Below are positions 21,602 to 35,585 of a stretch of DNA of 64,000 bases, in pieces. Each line of letters starts with the position of its first letter. Positions within the stretch are counted from its first letter, which is position 1. The notes beneath the pieces were generated by a model that was not told the DNA's origin, did not search any database, and saw nothing but the letters and a program-made list of their open reading frames with translations. This stretch comes from Polytrichum commune (taxonomy: Eukaryota; Streptophyta; Polytrichopsida; Polytrichales; Polytrichaceae), in the NCBI GenBank assembly GCA_950295325.1, contig OX485804.1, positions 43,138,429-43,202,428 on the forward strand, in the 5' to 3' direction. A program made the position numbers and the translations under genes.

Positions 21602-22420
21602 TCATTCCACAAGTGCCCACAAAAGCTCCATTGGATATAGGTCAATTGATTGAGGAGGCCAAGTAAGTACATCAAAATTTTGCAATATGTTTGCGATCAT
21701 TATCATGATGAAACATGACATGTGAAGGGTTAGAACAGTAATATACAACCATTTCAAATTTAGAGCTCGTGTCATTTTCCCTTCTATCTTGCACATGTAA
21801 CCCATGCCACACGATGTCATACAACCCCACACAAAAATTGCACCACCTTCATAATTAATTGTCTAATTCACATGATGAGTTTGTTATTGAGATTCTTCAG
21901 CCCTCGCCCAACACCAAGCGTGACCATCACACTGAAAATCGATTGATCTTAGTCTCATCACTAAAAATCAACTTATACCAATGATGGATAGTCCATTCTT
22001 GATTATGTTGAGAAAATTGCAACCTACAACACACATTCTTGCCCGTGAGCAATGACTTCTTCTGCTTCTCTAATGACCCAAGACCTGCTTCATGAAATGC
22101 ACGCCTCACTGTGTTGGTGCTCACTACCACATTCAAATGCTCACTCAAAGCATCCTCATGTCTACATCATTATCTAATCCACCAATTGTGATGGCTCTTA
22201 CGCACACTTGTTGTTGAGCAAGGGTGGTGCTTCTTGGGCACCCTCCTCTTGAAGGTTCCACATGAGGAACACACTCTCTACGAATCCTAAAGCATGTAGA
22301 TTGAGAGGTACCCAACAATTTTGGCATTTCATGCGTGCTACACCCATGATACAATAGGGCTATAGCATTCAACCTTTTATCCTTTGGTAATGCTCTCATG
22401 GGCAAAGAAAACCTTTGCAA
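21602..22420 (-). pseudogene. Tc1/mariner-like transposase, decayed
   Basis: Three frames in sequence carry the parts of a Tc1-type transposase. 22145-22420 holds the helix-turn-helix region (LPKDKRLNAIALLYHGCS). 21927-22148 holds the first catalytic Asp (LIFSDETKINRF). 21602-21832 ends with TWPPQSIDLYPMELLWALVE, carrying the third acidic residue. The second Asp (HHDNDRKH, near 21700) is only readable in another frame, and frames change at about 22147 and between 21832 and 21927. The protein would be non-functional without these breaks being absent. Clear terminal repeats were not found. Confidence 0.8.
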
Positions 22421-23121
22421 CTATAAGAGAAAATGTCCTAAAAGACCACACTACTAACCATGAGTGCAACGAAGAACCCTAGGTGGTGATGTGAACTTAT
22501 TTTTGCAATTGAAGGTGAGTGATGAAACTGTTCCAAAACTGAGTCAATAGACCTAAGTTCATTTGAAATGCAATTTCTCTCTTGTTGCTACAATACTCAT
22601 GTTGGAATCTAAGAGGATTATAACTAACTTGGTTGCACATCTGACCCAATTTATGATTTGTCAAAAAGATCAACAGTCTTCTAGATATGGCTTTCCAACA
22701 TTTGTTGTTACGATGATTGACTTGGTTTTGAGAGTCAGTGTATATGCTTGTAGCTTTTGGACGGCGTCATCATGTGAAGCGGCTGGGTTTTGTTTAGTGA
22801 GTATGGTGTGGTATGTGTCGTGTGTATTTGGGGTGTATGTTGGGTTTGTCTAGGGTGGTGTTGTCATTGGTGAGTTGTTAGCGATTTAATTACATGTTAT
22901 TCCAATAAATAATATATAATGTTGAGGCTATATGTGAAATTGAAGGAATCTTGGGATTGATTATTTGTGGTAGATATTTCTATTGATAGAACTTTTAGTT
23001 TGGCCTTAGTATGTTTTGGAGCTTGGGGAGTCTTTCAACAATTATGAGGTTGTTAGCTTGGTTGTAGACGCCAGAGCCAATTGTGTTACCTATTCCATAG
23101 TCGTCGGGAGATATAAATGAG

Positions 23122-23162
<41 letters not shown>

Positions 23163-24125
23163 TTGTTGTGGGTTGTATTTGGGGGTGTGTGTAGCGTGGT
23201 ATTATCTTGGTAAAGGTGGTGGGGTGCAAGTGGTGAAGGCGGTGATTGTATATAACATGACATATACATGAGTACACTCTTTCTTCTCATTATTAGCTTG
23301 GACTTTATTATTCCTAAATTTAATGATAAATTTGATTAGCTTGATTTGAAGATGCGGTGCACATTATAGTAGAGCATCATATTATTCTACAAAATGAAAA
23401 AATTAGTTTAGTTTGTAATATCTTACATTTCATAATTTAATATGTGTTTGGATTTACAATACTGGGAGATTATTAAAGACATTGGTCATTGAGAGTGATG
23501 ACAAAATGGTGTGTATGGAAATTTTTCATGATATTCTCAAAGTGAGGTGATTTACACGCATTTTGCTCACTTCAATGAATGATAGTAGAAGCCCATGTAT
23601 TGACGCAAGTGGAAGTCCCATAAATTTTGGGTGACAATTTTTACATTAAGACCCTTTATTTCACAAACAAAAACTCCAAAAAAGTAATCCACTCTAATTT
23701 AATGGCATGTTAATTAAGAAGCCACTTTAATTAGAAGAAAGAGTTTGGTGTGGATAGTGGTGTCTTGGCCCATTGCACCTTTGCATATGAATTAATATGC
23801 TGCATCATCTTGGATCATTTGTTCAATGTTTCATCATTGACACCTTATTGTTTTAGAATGTTGAGATTGTGACCAAGTCAATGCCCATACACCTCACCAT
23901 TCCAAAGTTCCAAAATGTATAATAAATCGGTTTGGCCCATCCAATCCCAGCTAGTTGTGCCATGCATATGAACCAATGTCTTGAGCTATCCCTACACTCT
24001 ATGCTTGGCATGCCACCAATGACGGCCGATTGCTTTGTAACTTTGGAACTTTTAGACCTTTAGATAGCCTCATGTCATATCCATAATTCTTTGATTATAC
24101 AAGGATGTCTTATCCAAGAGTATGA
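22421..24125. other. Intergenic, LINE-like scraps and AT microsatellite
   Basis: About 22720-23240 has the same G/T-rich plus strand as the LINE fragments and may be another scrap of one, but no domain is readable. An AT microsatellite sits at about 23125-23160. The rest shows nothing that I can identify. Confidence 0.4.
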
Positions 24126-24596
24126 CTACACCATTTATGGTATTTAGTGTCACATGCATCATAGTGTCGCTTACCCTATTTTGAGGCGTATGCAATGTTA
24201 CATTGATAATTAACAACTTCACTATAAATGTGACCTCATGACACTTGGCGTTCAAGTGCACTTACTAATATCTTGGCATGGGTATGTTTACTAGTCTTAT
24301 GAGGTGCATGCCTATGTTACACAATGGTCTACAAGTAGACTAAAGTGTACACAAATGACACTTGTCTTTAATTTGCTCAATAATATCTTCCTCTTGCATA
24401 CTAAAATGCAACACTATCATGTAAAGTATCTCAATGTGCTACCCTAAATGTCATAATGTAGATATGTTTTCACTTTATATATATATATATTATATACATA
24501 TATATATATTATGTTAATGAATGGAATCATATTGGCAATTAGTGGGTGTGACACTTTGAGACCTCTAAGCATCTAGTTTAAGCCCTTCGTAAATAG
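24126..24596. mobile_element. MITE, CTACACCG family, copy 2 (reversed, truncated)
   Basis: Begins CTACACCATTTATGGTATTT and follows the reverse complement of the element at 13900-14435, including GTGTAACATAGGCATA-like and GCATACTAA-like blocks. It ends near AAGCCCTTCGTAAATAG, about 35 bases short of the expected second terminus, which is missing or diverged. An AT microsatellite has expanded inside at about 24477-24510. Confidence 0.8.
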
Positions 24597-24920
24597 ACTT
24601 CTCAGTTTGAATGTGGGAATATTCTATAGAATATTGTCAATCTCATAGAGCATTGTTATGGGTCTGAATAATGTTATGTAGGGAGATTTTTGGGCATAAT
24701 CGGTCAATATCCTAATGTTCCAAGTCCAATCTGTTACATGTTGACATATTTTGGTTTTTCTATATCAATATGGGGTATATTCTATAAATTCCTCTAAAAC
24801 GATCGGTAATGTTCTTGAAGTCTTGAACTTCAACCAATTATTCCTCAAACTCAACCGGTTCATCTGTAACTAACAACCAGTTCTCCCCATTCACTGATAA
24901 GTTACGTCCATATTTGGTGA

Positions 24921-25143
24921 CTACACTAAATACTATATTTAGTGTCACTTACTACTTGGAGTTCCAGAGTGCTACATCTTGTTCTTATGGATGTAATTGT
25001 TTATCAATTAAAGTTGTTCTTGTTCTATAATGTCCAAACAACCAGTTTGACATTTGTTGGCAAAATATGGGATATCAAGTAAATAGATATAGCATTGCGT
25101 AATTTCAAATAGTAAGTGACACTAAAGACAATATGTAGTGTAG
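24921..25143. mobile_element. Short MITE of 223 bases
   Basis: The ends are inverted copies: CTACACTAAATACTATATTT on the left and, read inward, CTACACTACATATTGTCTTT on the right, both followed by AGTGTCACTTACT. The core TTTAGTGTCAC is shared with the larger CTACACCG family, which suggests they were mobilised by related transposases. Confidence 0.8.
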
Positions 25144-26747
25144 TAAGGCATCTTCATTGCAATAAGTATGTTTAAAGAATCCCTCTTGCATAAGGCACAC
25201 ATTAGTCACATTCTTTTGTGGGCAGGCTCCCACATTGACATAAGGTATATACACAAAAACAGTGAAAAAAAGTTAATTTGGCTAGAAAGATTGAGTTGAG
25301 GAAATGATAAGAATGCAACTTGTTTTGTAATTTTATTACTTGTAAATAATTAGTTATAATTTCCCATAGAGGCAAGTACGTCAAATCTCATATTTGAAAC
25401 ACTAGAGTCCCCCTAATCTAAGCATCAAAACATCCCACTCTACATATGAATGCACACAAAATGGTTAACTCGATGACACTCAAAAGCGATCGAAAGTGAT
25501 GTGAAACGACGTCTATATGGCCAACTACTGCATCCACCTATCGTTACATCCTTTTCAGACCACCACTTTTATAGTTATCCAACTTGGGTCCACACAAGAA
25601 TCATTCTACTCCTAGTCTAGTGCAAGAGTAGTGGCAATGCAACATTCACAATTTTCTACTTTATCCAAGAAGAAGCCATCATGACATGAGCCTTGTCCAC
25701 AAATCTCTCCGAAGTTTTTGGGTGGAAACCCATGATTCTAGTAGCAACCAATATTCAAAGGTCACATTGAAGATGTCTTAGATGAGATTCAACTTGATAC
25801 ACATGCCTAAAAAATTCCCCCTAACATGTTCTGATATTCATGTAGGAAGAAACTGTTTTGGGTGAACATTCTCCCAACTACTTACATAAGTTATGATGCT
25901 TTTATGGATGTGAATATCAATTTAATCAAGAAATAATACAATGAAGGCCATAATAAAGCATTATGTAATGGGCATGAATATGAACATAGATACATCATAA
26001 TAGAATGTGAACATAAACATATACATATACATAAAGGAAACCATGATTCCTATAATGGGCATGAACACAAACATTAACAGTAATGTCCACAGAATGAAAC
26101 GAAAGGAAGGAAAGTCCAATCCGTAAATTTGAATGAGATTACCTAGTTTACCAAATTGCAATGTAGATATGCCTCATTTGAAAGTACCCTAATCAAGTTC
26201 AGATTTGTAATCTCGTGCCCAAAAATCTGCAGCCACTGCTCGTCCTTGGGGAGACAAACACTGGATAGGATACAGGACAGTGCAAAACACCAATCTCAAT
26301 AGCCAGAAATTATTTACAATATTTGAAGGAACTTGTTTAAAACCAAAAATTAAAATGAAGAAATTGCTCATACACCAATTATGCATACCATCCATGCAAA
26401 ACAAAAAATGTTGAGAACCAAATATCCAAGTCATGAACAAAAACAACCAACAAAACAACATCATTGAGAGTGAGTGTGGATATGACACAAAGCTACGTGA
26501 AGGTTTTGGATTTCAATGTTAGATAAACATAAGATTATATGTTCCAAGCATGAACATATTGATTTAACTCAAATCAGCAAAATGTGATAGGTACTACAAG
26601 TGTCAACAGATGAGTTGACAACTTTCAAACCCCTGCTCAGAACTTTCAAAATCTTGTCACATATTGGAAGCCTCAGTGAACTTGCCTTCTATACAGTATC
26701 CAGATTGCCATTCATATTCCATGTTGCAGAATATAAGTAGGCGCACC
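25144..26747. other. Intergenic, 3' side of the methyltransferase gene
   Basis: AT-rich sequence. The last few hundred bases are likely the 3' UTR of the minus-strand gene. Hydrophobic Met/Phe-rich frames near 25961-26161 come from low-complexity CAT/ATG-like repeats and are not supported. Confidence 0.45.
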
Positions 26748-29700
26748 TCAAACTCGGTGAGCGATGATGGCCATGTTACGGGGGGATATTGAAGGGTTAA
26801 AAATTGGCACAAGCTCAGCCGCTATCTTACCACCTGCCAACTCGGCTTGCTCCTCGACATAGCACAAGCGATCCAACAAGATGTAAGATTCTATAACCGG
26901 AGCCAGCACAGCCCTTAATGACCAAAAGGGGCCCACCAAGTCCTACAAGCACAACAAGTCCAACTGTCAATAGGTCCATGTCAGATGACCTAAGGTAGAT
27001 GAGGCTAGTTCTGTTAGCTTTCTTAATTGGACACCTATTTCTGGCTCTTAATCGCCGGTACGGTCGCTCTAATTTGGTGGGTGAGTAATACATGATGATT
27101 TAGCTGCCACATTGATGATATTAGGTTAGTTACCTTCGCAAAGTCAAACTACACCCACCATCCTTCATAATAAGGAGTGCTATCCACCAAGATATGACAC
27201 ACTTGATTTTTGTGGCAAGGTGGGCAAATTAGGAGGCGGCAACGTGGACAAATTAGAGACAGCATGTGGTTGTGGAGTGCCAACCAACTTGTATTGTGGG
27301 TATTTTATAATGAAAATCCAATCTGGCAACATTTTATATTAGATGTGACCACTTTTGAGACATGACACGACTAATATTGGCATTGAGCTTGATTTTCATA
27401 GGCAAATGACCCATGTAGAATATGCTAATATTGTCATCCACTTACACAAAATTGAATGATAAAAGAGTTCCCCCTATGACACCAAATTGAGAAGCAAGGA
27501 ATCTTTGATTTCGGAGCCTAGATCAACACCTTCCTCAACTCTAATTTCAACAATATCAAATTCTTTGGTCTTCATTTGCAATTGCTAACGTGCTCAAGCT
27601 TCTAATGCTCGAATCCATCAGCTGGATGATTCCAGAGTTGGAGGTGTCTACATTGGCCTCATGTACCTTAGTACGAGATGATCAGCAAAAGCAAATCAAG
27701 GCCATGACCATTTCCTCGTAATGACTATCTTATTCACTATCAAGGTGATATCCTCTTTCTTCTTGAACGATCATATGGATACCCCAATTGTGTGGACTAT
27801 TGAGCCTAGAATACTCAACAAAATTTGATGACGTAAACCAATTTCTTTTAAAGCACTTGTCTTTTTGGTGTTTATTCTTATAATCCACTCCTAACCACAC
27901 ACCGCTCAAATATAGGTGTCCAATTAAGACAAGTGACCGTTTTAGACCCATCTGCGTTACTACACTTGTGGTTGCACATCACGTACCTGATAGGGAGCCA
28001 CCTCTACCCACAAAGATTTAAACTCATGGGATGGCAGAGATGGTAAATTAAGTCGGTTGAGTGCAGAACTTGAATATTCTTCAAACCTTGCTACCTGCTG
28101 CTCCAAAGAAGGCTTCTCAGAATCTTCATTAGCATCTGAAACCTTGGGCATCTCAGACTCCATTACATTTACCAGGCCAGATGTTCTGAATGTGCTAACA
28201 TCATCGGGTGCTGCTGCTGAATTTGAACTAGTGGCAGTAAAAGCATTTACTTCTGCCATTTCTGCCTGAAGGTTGCTTGATGAAGCCTCAGGAATTACAC
28301 TTTTCTCCAACGGGAGAGTTGCAGCACGGCGAGCTTGACGCCTACGACGTGATTTCCCTGAACGACCCACTGATGGGCTTTGCAGAGCAGTCTCTGGATA
28401 GAAGCGCTGCAAAATCTGGCAAGAAACATTTGTCAGAATCCCTCTTTGTTACTGAAAAGTGCACATAAAAGAATACAGTTGCGAGGTACCATGACAGAGA
28501 TGGCCAACCAAAGTACGCATATTGAAGTGCTCAGAGGAATCAAGTGCTTAACCCTTAAATGGACTGGGGGATATCTTTATACAAGATATGCGACGATCTG
28601 TACGAAACCCCCAACAAGTATTGTGATAGTATTTTACTTGGTCAATAATATTGAATTCATATTTAGCACAATCTATCAAAAAGAGGTTAAAATTAAGTCA
28701 TACTTGACAACAAATAAGAGTGTGAATCTCCCCTTGTTGTCTACAACCAATATTCTGTCGTGCATGCCAATACGAACTGCCTATTAAAGAAACAATCAGT
28801 GAGTTGTGATCCCATTGGTAGACTTACAAGCTGAAAAGCTGCACGGAAAGAATGCAGTTCAAAGTTTTGAACTGCTCTATCAGGATGGTGGTCTTTCCAT
28901 CTGTCTGCACTCTGCACTTGATGGGACAGATGAAGTCTAGATCAGAGACAAAACATGCAACTACTTAAACCCAAATGCATGACTCAGATTGAATTGTCAA
29001 TGTTGAAAGCTGAGATGTGCAACACATTGTCAATATTTTCAGATGTAGCTCTAAGCACTAGAATCTTACTTGACAAGCAAGATCACGTGCACTCCTTCCT
29101 AACTGCAACCCCAATTGGCCCACTCCTTGGCTCATTGGAAATCCGCATGACCTCTTGGAATCAGTGCTGGATGATGCTTCTGATAGCAGGTTGTAGCAGC
29201 ACCCCACATTGATGACACCTGTTACCTCCTTGCACTCTACAAATGTCCTGCAGGGCAGACACAACTGTCAGCAGAAAATCTTCTCCAAGTGCAGCTTCTC
29301 GTCTAGTCCAACAATCTGCTATTAAAATGCTAATATGCACAGTAGAAATCTCGGCAGAATCCATGTGTAAAGACACTTACATTCATCACCGCATCGCAGT
29401 TGGACGTGAATGATTATCTGAAGTTAATGTAACTACTGTATGTCCCAAATTTCATAAAAAGGACTCAAAATAACTTTGACTATAGAGTCAATAAGAAAAC
29501 TTTCTTCAGAAACCAGGTTGGTAATCGTTCTTCCATAGCCAGACAGACAAGTGTATATAGATAGATAGATGGATCAATTATTTTGAATGTGCAGCCACTA
29601 CTGAACAACAACAAAAGAGGTGAAAGGCAGCAAACCGAAGCATTGTTGCAGACAGGTCGCCACAAGCATGCAGCCCAGCTAGCACAACACTTCGTTCCTT

Positions 29701-32700
29701 CTCTTTTCCTTTCGTAACTTCACTGTTCTGGGCAGTACTCATATCCTCTGGAGCCATGGTGGAATCCACTGATGCTTTCATTGCCTCCACTGCTGGTAAC
29801 AGGGACGACAATGAGGTTGGAACTTCCCCAGAACCTACAGTGCAGGTCACAGTTTGAGGAGCACATACGATAGGAAGAGTCAAACCGTCTGCAAGCATCC
29901 ACAGCACATTTATGTTATTTATCACATTACAAACAATCCAAGACTTAATAACATGACTATAAAATATATCTCCTCATAGGGACTGGGTGTGTGAGGCAAT
30001 CAGATGTATTTGTGTGTTGCATCTATGTATGCTCATGTGCGCTGGACAAAATGCAGCTCCTTGATTTTAGAGAATCAGACAAGCAAGCATCTGAGGTTCA
30101 TAGGATCTGCCAGTGTGTAGTCCAATGCATACATTTGCAGTGAAGTCCACATCTAACAAGGACCACCCACCTCGCTGGGCCTTTCGTAGACGTGCATTAT
30201 AATATTGTTGGATGCGCAAGGAACGTTCATTTGTCACATCAGCATGGTGAGCACATGCGTCAACAGCCATCACTGCAAGTTGATATTCAAATGCCAAGAC
30301 CAGTGCTAGATAACCCTGTTACCAAAGGCAATCCACATGCACTCTTATTTAAGAAGGCCAATATCAACTTGTTGATTTCTGGAATCCCACTGCTTGAAAA
30401 GGGAAATTATTATCTATAATGAAAGATGGATATTGAGATTACTTATAATTGACACCTGAGATGTGCATACCTGGCCAGCTCCGACATCAATCACATCTTT
30501 CACTGATTTGGATTCTGCTGTCTTTGCAATTAATGCTGCTAGGATTCTAATCTGCACACTGGACACAACCGGCTTGCCTCTCATGTTTGTTTATGTTACT
30601 GCATCTTTGTAAAATAGCACATCCATACTGATTATAAATCAAAAGAGAGTAACACCAAACTCTTGCCATTACTTGTTACTCAGAAACATAGACCTGCAGC
30701 TACACATTTAACACAAGACCTCTTTGTCTTACTCTTCCCCATACATACTTCAACAATGATATAATAAATGGCCTTATATCCCAAGTCCAAGTATCTCCAC
30801 TGGACTGAGTTATTCCCATGCAAAGCAGGCAGCAACCATTCCAGGAAAGACCTAATCTTGAAAATGTGAAAGGAAAGATATTGCCAAACTATAGAACTGT
30901 CCTAGGTTTGCATCACAAAAGAAAGCTGTTTTGAGACTTGGTCACCATCCTTCAACAACAAGATAACTGTAGGAACACAACATTCATTGCCCCTTCATTC
31001 GCACCAGACAGTTACTGCAAAATTGACACATATAGAAATAATTTGCAACTGAGTTCCTGTACCATGCAAATCAAGGCACTGAAAAGACCAACATATGCAC
31101 AGCCATTCACAACATCCATGGATGTTCATCTTACCATTGCAGTAATAGCTGGACAATGCAAGAGGCACAACCAATGCAGTTGCTAGAATATGATGCTTCA
31201 GTATCGTACCTCATGAATTTTCTTGGCACTCATTCCCTGAGAGAGCACATTCCCAATGGAGGCCTGCGAGACCCCTGTACAGGACTACAGAAACAACCTA
31301 TTAGTTCAACTGACCTGTACACAAACATTTTGAATTTCGCAAACTTAAAAGTGTCACACTACTCATAACTCAGGAGAAGTAAGCCCCTTCATCACACAGC
31401 AATCTGAAACGGTCTCTAAAGACTATACACCAAAGTAATCATTGGTGCTTCTGGACAAATTGTTGAATCACAGTTCCTCCAGATCATTTTGTGAGGGATA
31501 ATAAAATTACCAAAATAAACATATTAGACTCTAGTTTCCTGATTTATAGATTTATGACCAACCCATAACCAACCCAATAATTTCTGCCAAATCCACCAAA
31601 CAATTTGGAGTGATCTTAAGGTGATATAGGATTTAGTTGCAATATCTTTCATGAGGTGGACAAGGAGTGGAGTACCATGTTTGCAGAACCGGCTGCCGGT
31701 GTTCGAGAAAGGGATAGCAAAGAAGCTGTTTGCACAAACTCCTTCAGTGAGTCAGGCCATGACTCCTGCTACAGCCAAAAGAAACAACACAACATGTTGA
31801 AGATGAGAAACAAACATATTTCATGTGATTGAAGAATAATTGTCCAAAACAGTTATGTGAAATTTGACCTGCACGAGTCCAGACGGTAGCTGTAACCAGT
31901 CTTCCACTGACGCATGGCGTAGACAAGCAATCCACTGTTCGTCCACCCTCTCCCACAACTTTCCCTGCATGTCCAGAAATCTTGAGCCAGACATTGTAGA
32001 CATACCATAAGACACGTGGACCTTATGTGGTTTCTCTTCTTAAACCAACACCTATGTAATTTGAATGGTATATGGCAAGGCATGTAAGGTATATACACGT
32101 TAACAACGAACACTAAAAAGACACATGTTACAAAGAGATTAGACTAGGTGCTCAGAATATATTAACTGCTCTAGGTTAACAATTGACACAATTGACAGCC
32201 CAATGTGATCTTTACAGAAAAATAGAATCTTCACTTTGACCTCTTCTAACTTCTGCATCTCAAGTCCAGTTCTCAAACTTAAAACAACAATCTTCGTGGT
32301 TTGCAATTGCCACCTGGATGAGACAATTCCTGATCCAATCCCACAGCCAAAATTGTCTGGAATTGGAAGTGCCCACAATGGGCCACAAACCCTACCCTAC
32401 AGCATTGCAATCTGGGAACAGTCTGACCCATTGCAGGACAAATACGGAAGGTCACGTACAATAATGAATGTACACATGAGTCCTCAAGACCTTATAACCA
32501 CATGCACAAACACAAATTCAGAAAATCCAGAGGTAATTTTACTTCGGAAGATGGCTCGAACTCTGGCCCACAGCATGGGTGGAAGATTCATGCACACCAT
32601 ATAAAAGTTAAGTGCAGCAAGGTACCTACATGGAAAAAATCTACCACGTGAGCTCGCCATAGCCACTCGTGTAGCCTCAAAAAATGGGCAATTGAAGCCA

Positions 32701-32719
32701 CATGCTGTCGTGTGTCCAT
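26748..32719 (-). CDS. METTL25/RRNAD1-like methyltransferase
   Basis: Eleven exons fit one open frame of 563 residues: 32630-32719, 31869-31964, 31690-31765, 31210-31274, 30471-30551, 30171-30315, 29636-29888, 29070-29247, 28828-28911, 27987-28415 and 26748-26942. Family signatures appear in order: QGMSAKKIHE (residues about 100-109), the SAM-binding motif VIDVGAGQGYL (129-139), GLHACGDL (256-263), GCCY (284-287) and GFPMS (304-308). The C-terminus has LVGPFWSLRAVLAPVIES and SPRNMAIIA. METTL25 relatives are Rossmann-fold methyltransferases; RRNAD1 proteins were linked to ribosomal RNA, but the substrate here is unknown. Exon 10 adds a basic (RRRRQARRA) then acidic linker of low conservation. 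The donors after exons 3 and 7 (GTTCTG, GTTTGC) are weak, though phase supports them. Confidence 0.9.
27757..27960. mobile_element. GGTAAGC-family element, partial
   Basis: Decayed copy of the element at 4941-5317, in intron 10 of the methyltransferase gene. It shares the block CACACCGCTCAAATATAGGT, the adjacent AAGACAAGTGACCG, and a degraded terminus at 27945-27960. Confidence 0.65.
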
Positions 32720-33239
32720 GATCCCTCCCAGCAGTGAAGAGCTTGACAGCACCATCTCCAAGCTCCTTATATTTCTACATAGCCAATTTTATTCCTGTGA
32801 ATGCACTTACGGGGCTCCTGTTCGATTACCGCCACTCCTACCTATTCATCACAAACCTCTTAATTTATATATCACCACCGATTTCACATTCATTCAATCA
32901 CATCGAACTACAACATAAAATCAATGCCTACCAAACATAGGATTGCACTTATAATATTTTGCTTCTATATTCAATAGTTGCAAGACCTAAAAGGTTGAAC
33001 CATGAATTGAACCAATGTTGCAAAAATCGTTAGCTAGATGTTAAATTAGCACTGCAATGATAGTAAACCCTGAAGGGTATACTTCAACAATAACTCAACA
33101 TCTAGATGATCACTTGCATTTTTAGACGATCCCCTGCCGCAAAGAATAAATTCGCCCAAAAACCCTCTCAGCTTCGACAGTCGCGTTACTCATTGCATTG
33201 CAACCACTTTCTGGAACTATATAACGCTCCTCCGCCATA

Positions 33240-33605
33240 AAATTTTCATGTTCAACTTAGGGTTCCGGGTTTAAGCTGCAGGAACCTAACTATCCAGCAA
33301 GTTAGGACGACAAACCTTCTCTCCACATATCATCCACATGCACATTAATCCATAAACGTAACTTCCTCGTCACCCTCCCACATGAAATTGAAGATTGCAA
33401 GAGTCTGGAGTCGCACGTTCAAATTTAGGGTTCAGGGTTTAAGCTGCAGGAATGTTTCCAGTCCGCGATCCATCCAGGTTATGGAAACGCAAACGTTCTC
33501 TCCAGAACAACATAAGTTATTTTTGTGATATACGCACAGATTAATTAATGCAACTTCCACAATCCTCGTAAGCCTCGACCTGAAAATCATCGATTGCGAC
33601 CGCCA
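33240..33605. repeat. ~170-base tandem duplication upstream of methyltransferase
   Basis: GGGTTTAAGCTGCAGGAA occurs at about 33265 and 33435, and the following 120 bases align with indels (both include a CATTAATCC/GATTAATTA-like block, an AACTTCCnC block, and end AAAATTGAAGATTGC-like and GAAAATCATCGATTGC). This is an older, diverged local duplication in the upstream region of the gene. Confidence 0.65.
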
Positions 33606-33658
33606 GCCAACATATGCACAAATGAATGACGCAAACTAGGATAACTTTTTGTAACTTA

Positions 33659-33780
33659 CCTGAGATGGCACTGTCGTTGGAAGGAGCACCAATGCGAATT
33701 GCAGAAAATTGAACGCAACTTAATTTATCATTTCGACCACGAAGCTCGAGATTCTCTAACAAAAAGCAGACTCACTTCAA
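33659..33780 (-). other. Possible non-coding first exon of methyltransferase gene
   Basis: On the minus strand this reads to CATCTCAG followed by a consensus donor GTAAGT (33653-33658). It has balanced, coding-like composition and lies about 0.95 kb upstream of the translated first exon, so it could be a 5' UTR exon of that gene or the end of a separate transcript. RNA data would decide. Confidence 0.3.
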
Positions 33781-33860
33781 TGAGTCTGGTACACTGAAAC
33801 ATTTTAAAGCAACCCCACCTATGCCCTCTATAACAACCTCCACGCTAAGGTAGGGATGCA

Positions 33861-34342
33861 CTACACCGTTTATGGTATTTAGTGTCACGTCCGCTAATTG
33901 CCAAAATGACAACAATCGAATAAGTGACTTTTTAGGCAGAAATTGTTTGCAATATGACATTTAACATAGCACATTGAGATACTTGAGATGATAGTTTTTG
34001 CGTTTTGGTATGCGAGGGGTAGATTTACTAAGCATACTAATGACAAGTGTCATGCATTTACATTTTAGTATGTAAGAAGAAGATATTCTAGAGCATGATA
34101 TTGCCAAGTGTCATTTTGTGTACAATTTAGTCAATATGTATCATCATATAACATCAGCATACACCTCATAACCCTATTGAACGTACTCATACCAAGACAT
34201 TAGAAAGCAAACTTGAACGTCAAGTGTCATGAGGTGACACTAATGGTGAAGTTGTTGATCATTAGAGTAACCTAGCATATGCTTCAAAATAGGATAAGTT
34301 ACACTATTACACATGTGACACTACATACCATAAACAATGTAA
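33861..34342. mobile_element. MITE, CTACACCG family, copy 3
   Basis: Begins CTACACCGTTTATGGTATTT, ends with the inverse (ATACCATAAACAATGTA), 482 bases, same direction as 13900-14435 and alignable along most of its length. It lacks about 50 bases near the left end relative to copy 1. Confidence 0.85.
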
Positions 34343-35585
34343 TACCATTTAGATAGATAGAATGAGGATTTGCCAACAACGACCACCCCAAGCTAATCGT
34401 CCCCAAATTACAAAACATGAAGAGACAAATCACTAATTTTTCATTGATCACCCTTTTGAATTGGCAAGCCTCCCTGTCTCCAATGATTACAATAGTTGGA
34501 AGGAGGGCCCTTACATCCCATTGTTGGAAGAACGCTTGGGATAGGATTATGTTTTATGGACAAGGTTAGCCTTGCCTATTTTTTTGGTCACTCTACTGGA
34601 GGCAAAGGGATTCCACACCCAATTCCGTGGGTGCACACTACATTCCAATCCATAATCATTAGCATCAAATGTTAATTCTATGGGCCAGACCAATCATAAA
34701 GTGTTGAAAATATTGGGTAATAAAAATTGCTACACCTACTCTCCCCCAACAATAGGCTCAACTCGCTTAAATACCCTCAGTGTGATTGGGTGGACCATTA
34801 ATGGTAAGTAGGGTGCACCAAAAATCACCAATTAGAAATTGATGAACTCCACCAAAATAGGATAAGGTCACTACGATTGATACTCAACTATTTTCTAATA
34901 GCACTAGTTACAGGGTTAGTCCAAATTCGAAAGACATGTGGACTTGCTTCTTGGTAAATGTGCCTATTGTGGGTACTTCCAACTAAAGGTAAACAAGCCT
35001 AAATTAGTTACTTATTTTGAATGGACACCTTCATTTGAGTGGTGTGGATCTAAGCATCCACACCAAAAGGACATGTGTTTGAGAAAGATTGGACTACACG
35101 CTCAGAATATGTTGATTATTATGGGCTCAACAATCATTATAATTGGGGAGGGGGGGGGGCTACCTGGTCATTAAGGCTTGACACTTTTGACTTTTAAAAA
35201 TCATAGCATTGATAAGGGAGCTCATAAGATTCTACAAATTGTTGCTAAAATCTCAAATCACATTTGTGGAGTCAAGAAAATCCCCAACTACACAATTCAA
35301 AGTTGAGAATCATACCAAACATCAATGCAACAAGTATGTCGCGCATCTCTTCATGAGGAGTGCCCGAAACACCATGGGCACAAGGGGGACCCCGGAGTGA
35401 CACCCGGGACTTGTGGTGCCGTTGGTGAGAGGGCCCAAGTGATCTTAGTGTGGGTGAGGGCCCCGGGCGTTTGGAACGCCTCCCACCCACGGAGACTAGG
35501 AGGCACGAGGGTAAGGCCATCAGCTACATGTATCTTATGGCGTGATGATTTTGGAATGCTCAAGAACATCTCAATCGGAGGTGTG
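34343..35585. other. Intergenic with one partial repeat and a GC-rich patch
   Basis: 34987-35150 is a GGTAAGC-family copy. 35340-35520 is a GC-rich patch (many CCCGG/GGGCC) in an AT-rich setting; its frames on both strands are open and low in credibility. Nothing else is recognised. Confidence 0.45.
34987..35150. mobile_element. GGTAAGC-family element, partial
   Basis: Starts AGGTAAACAAGCCTAAATTA, matching the terminus AAGGTAAGCGGGCCTAAATC of the intact copy, followed by shared blocks (GAGTGGTGTGGAT, AAAGGACATGTGTTTGAGAA). It ends in a 10-base G run. Confidence 0.65.
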
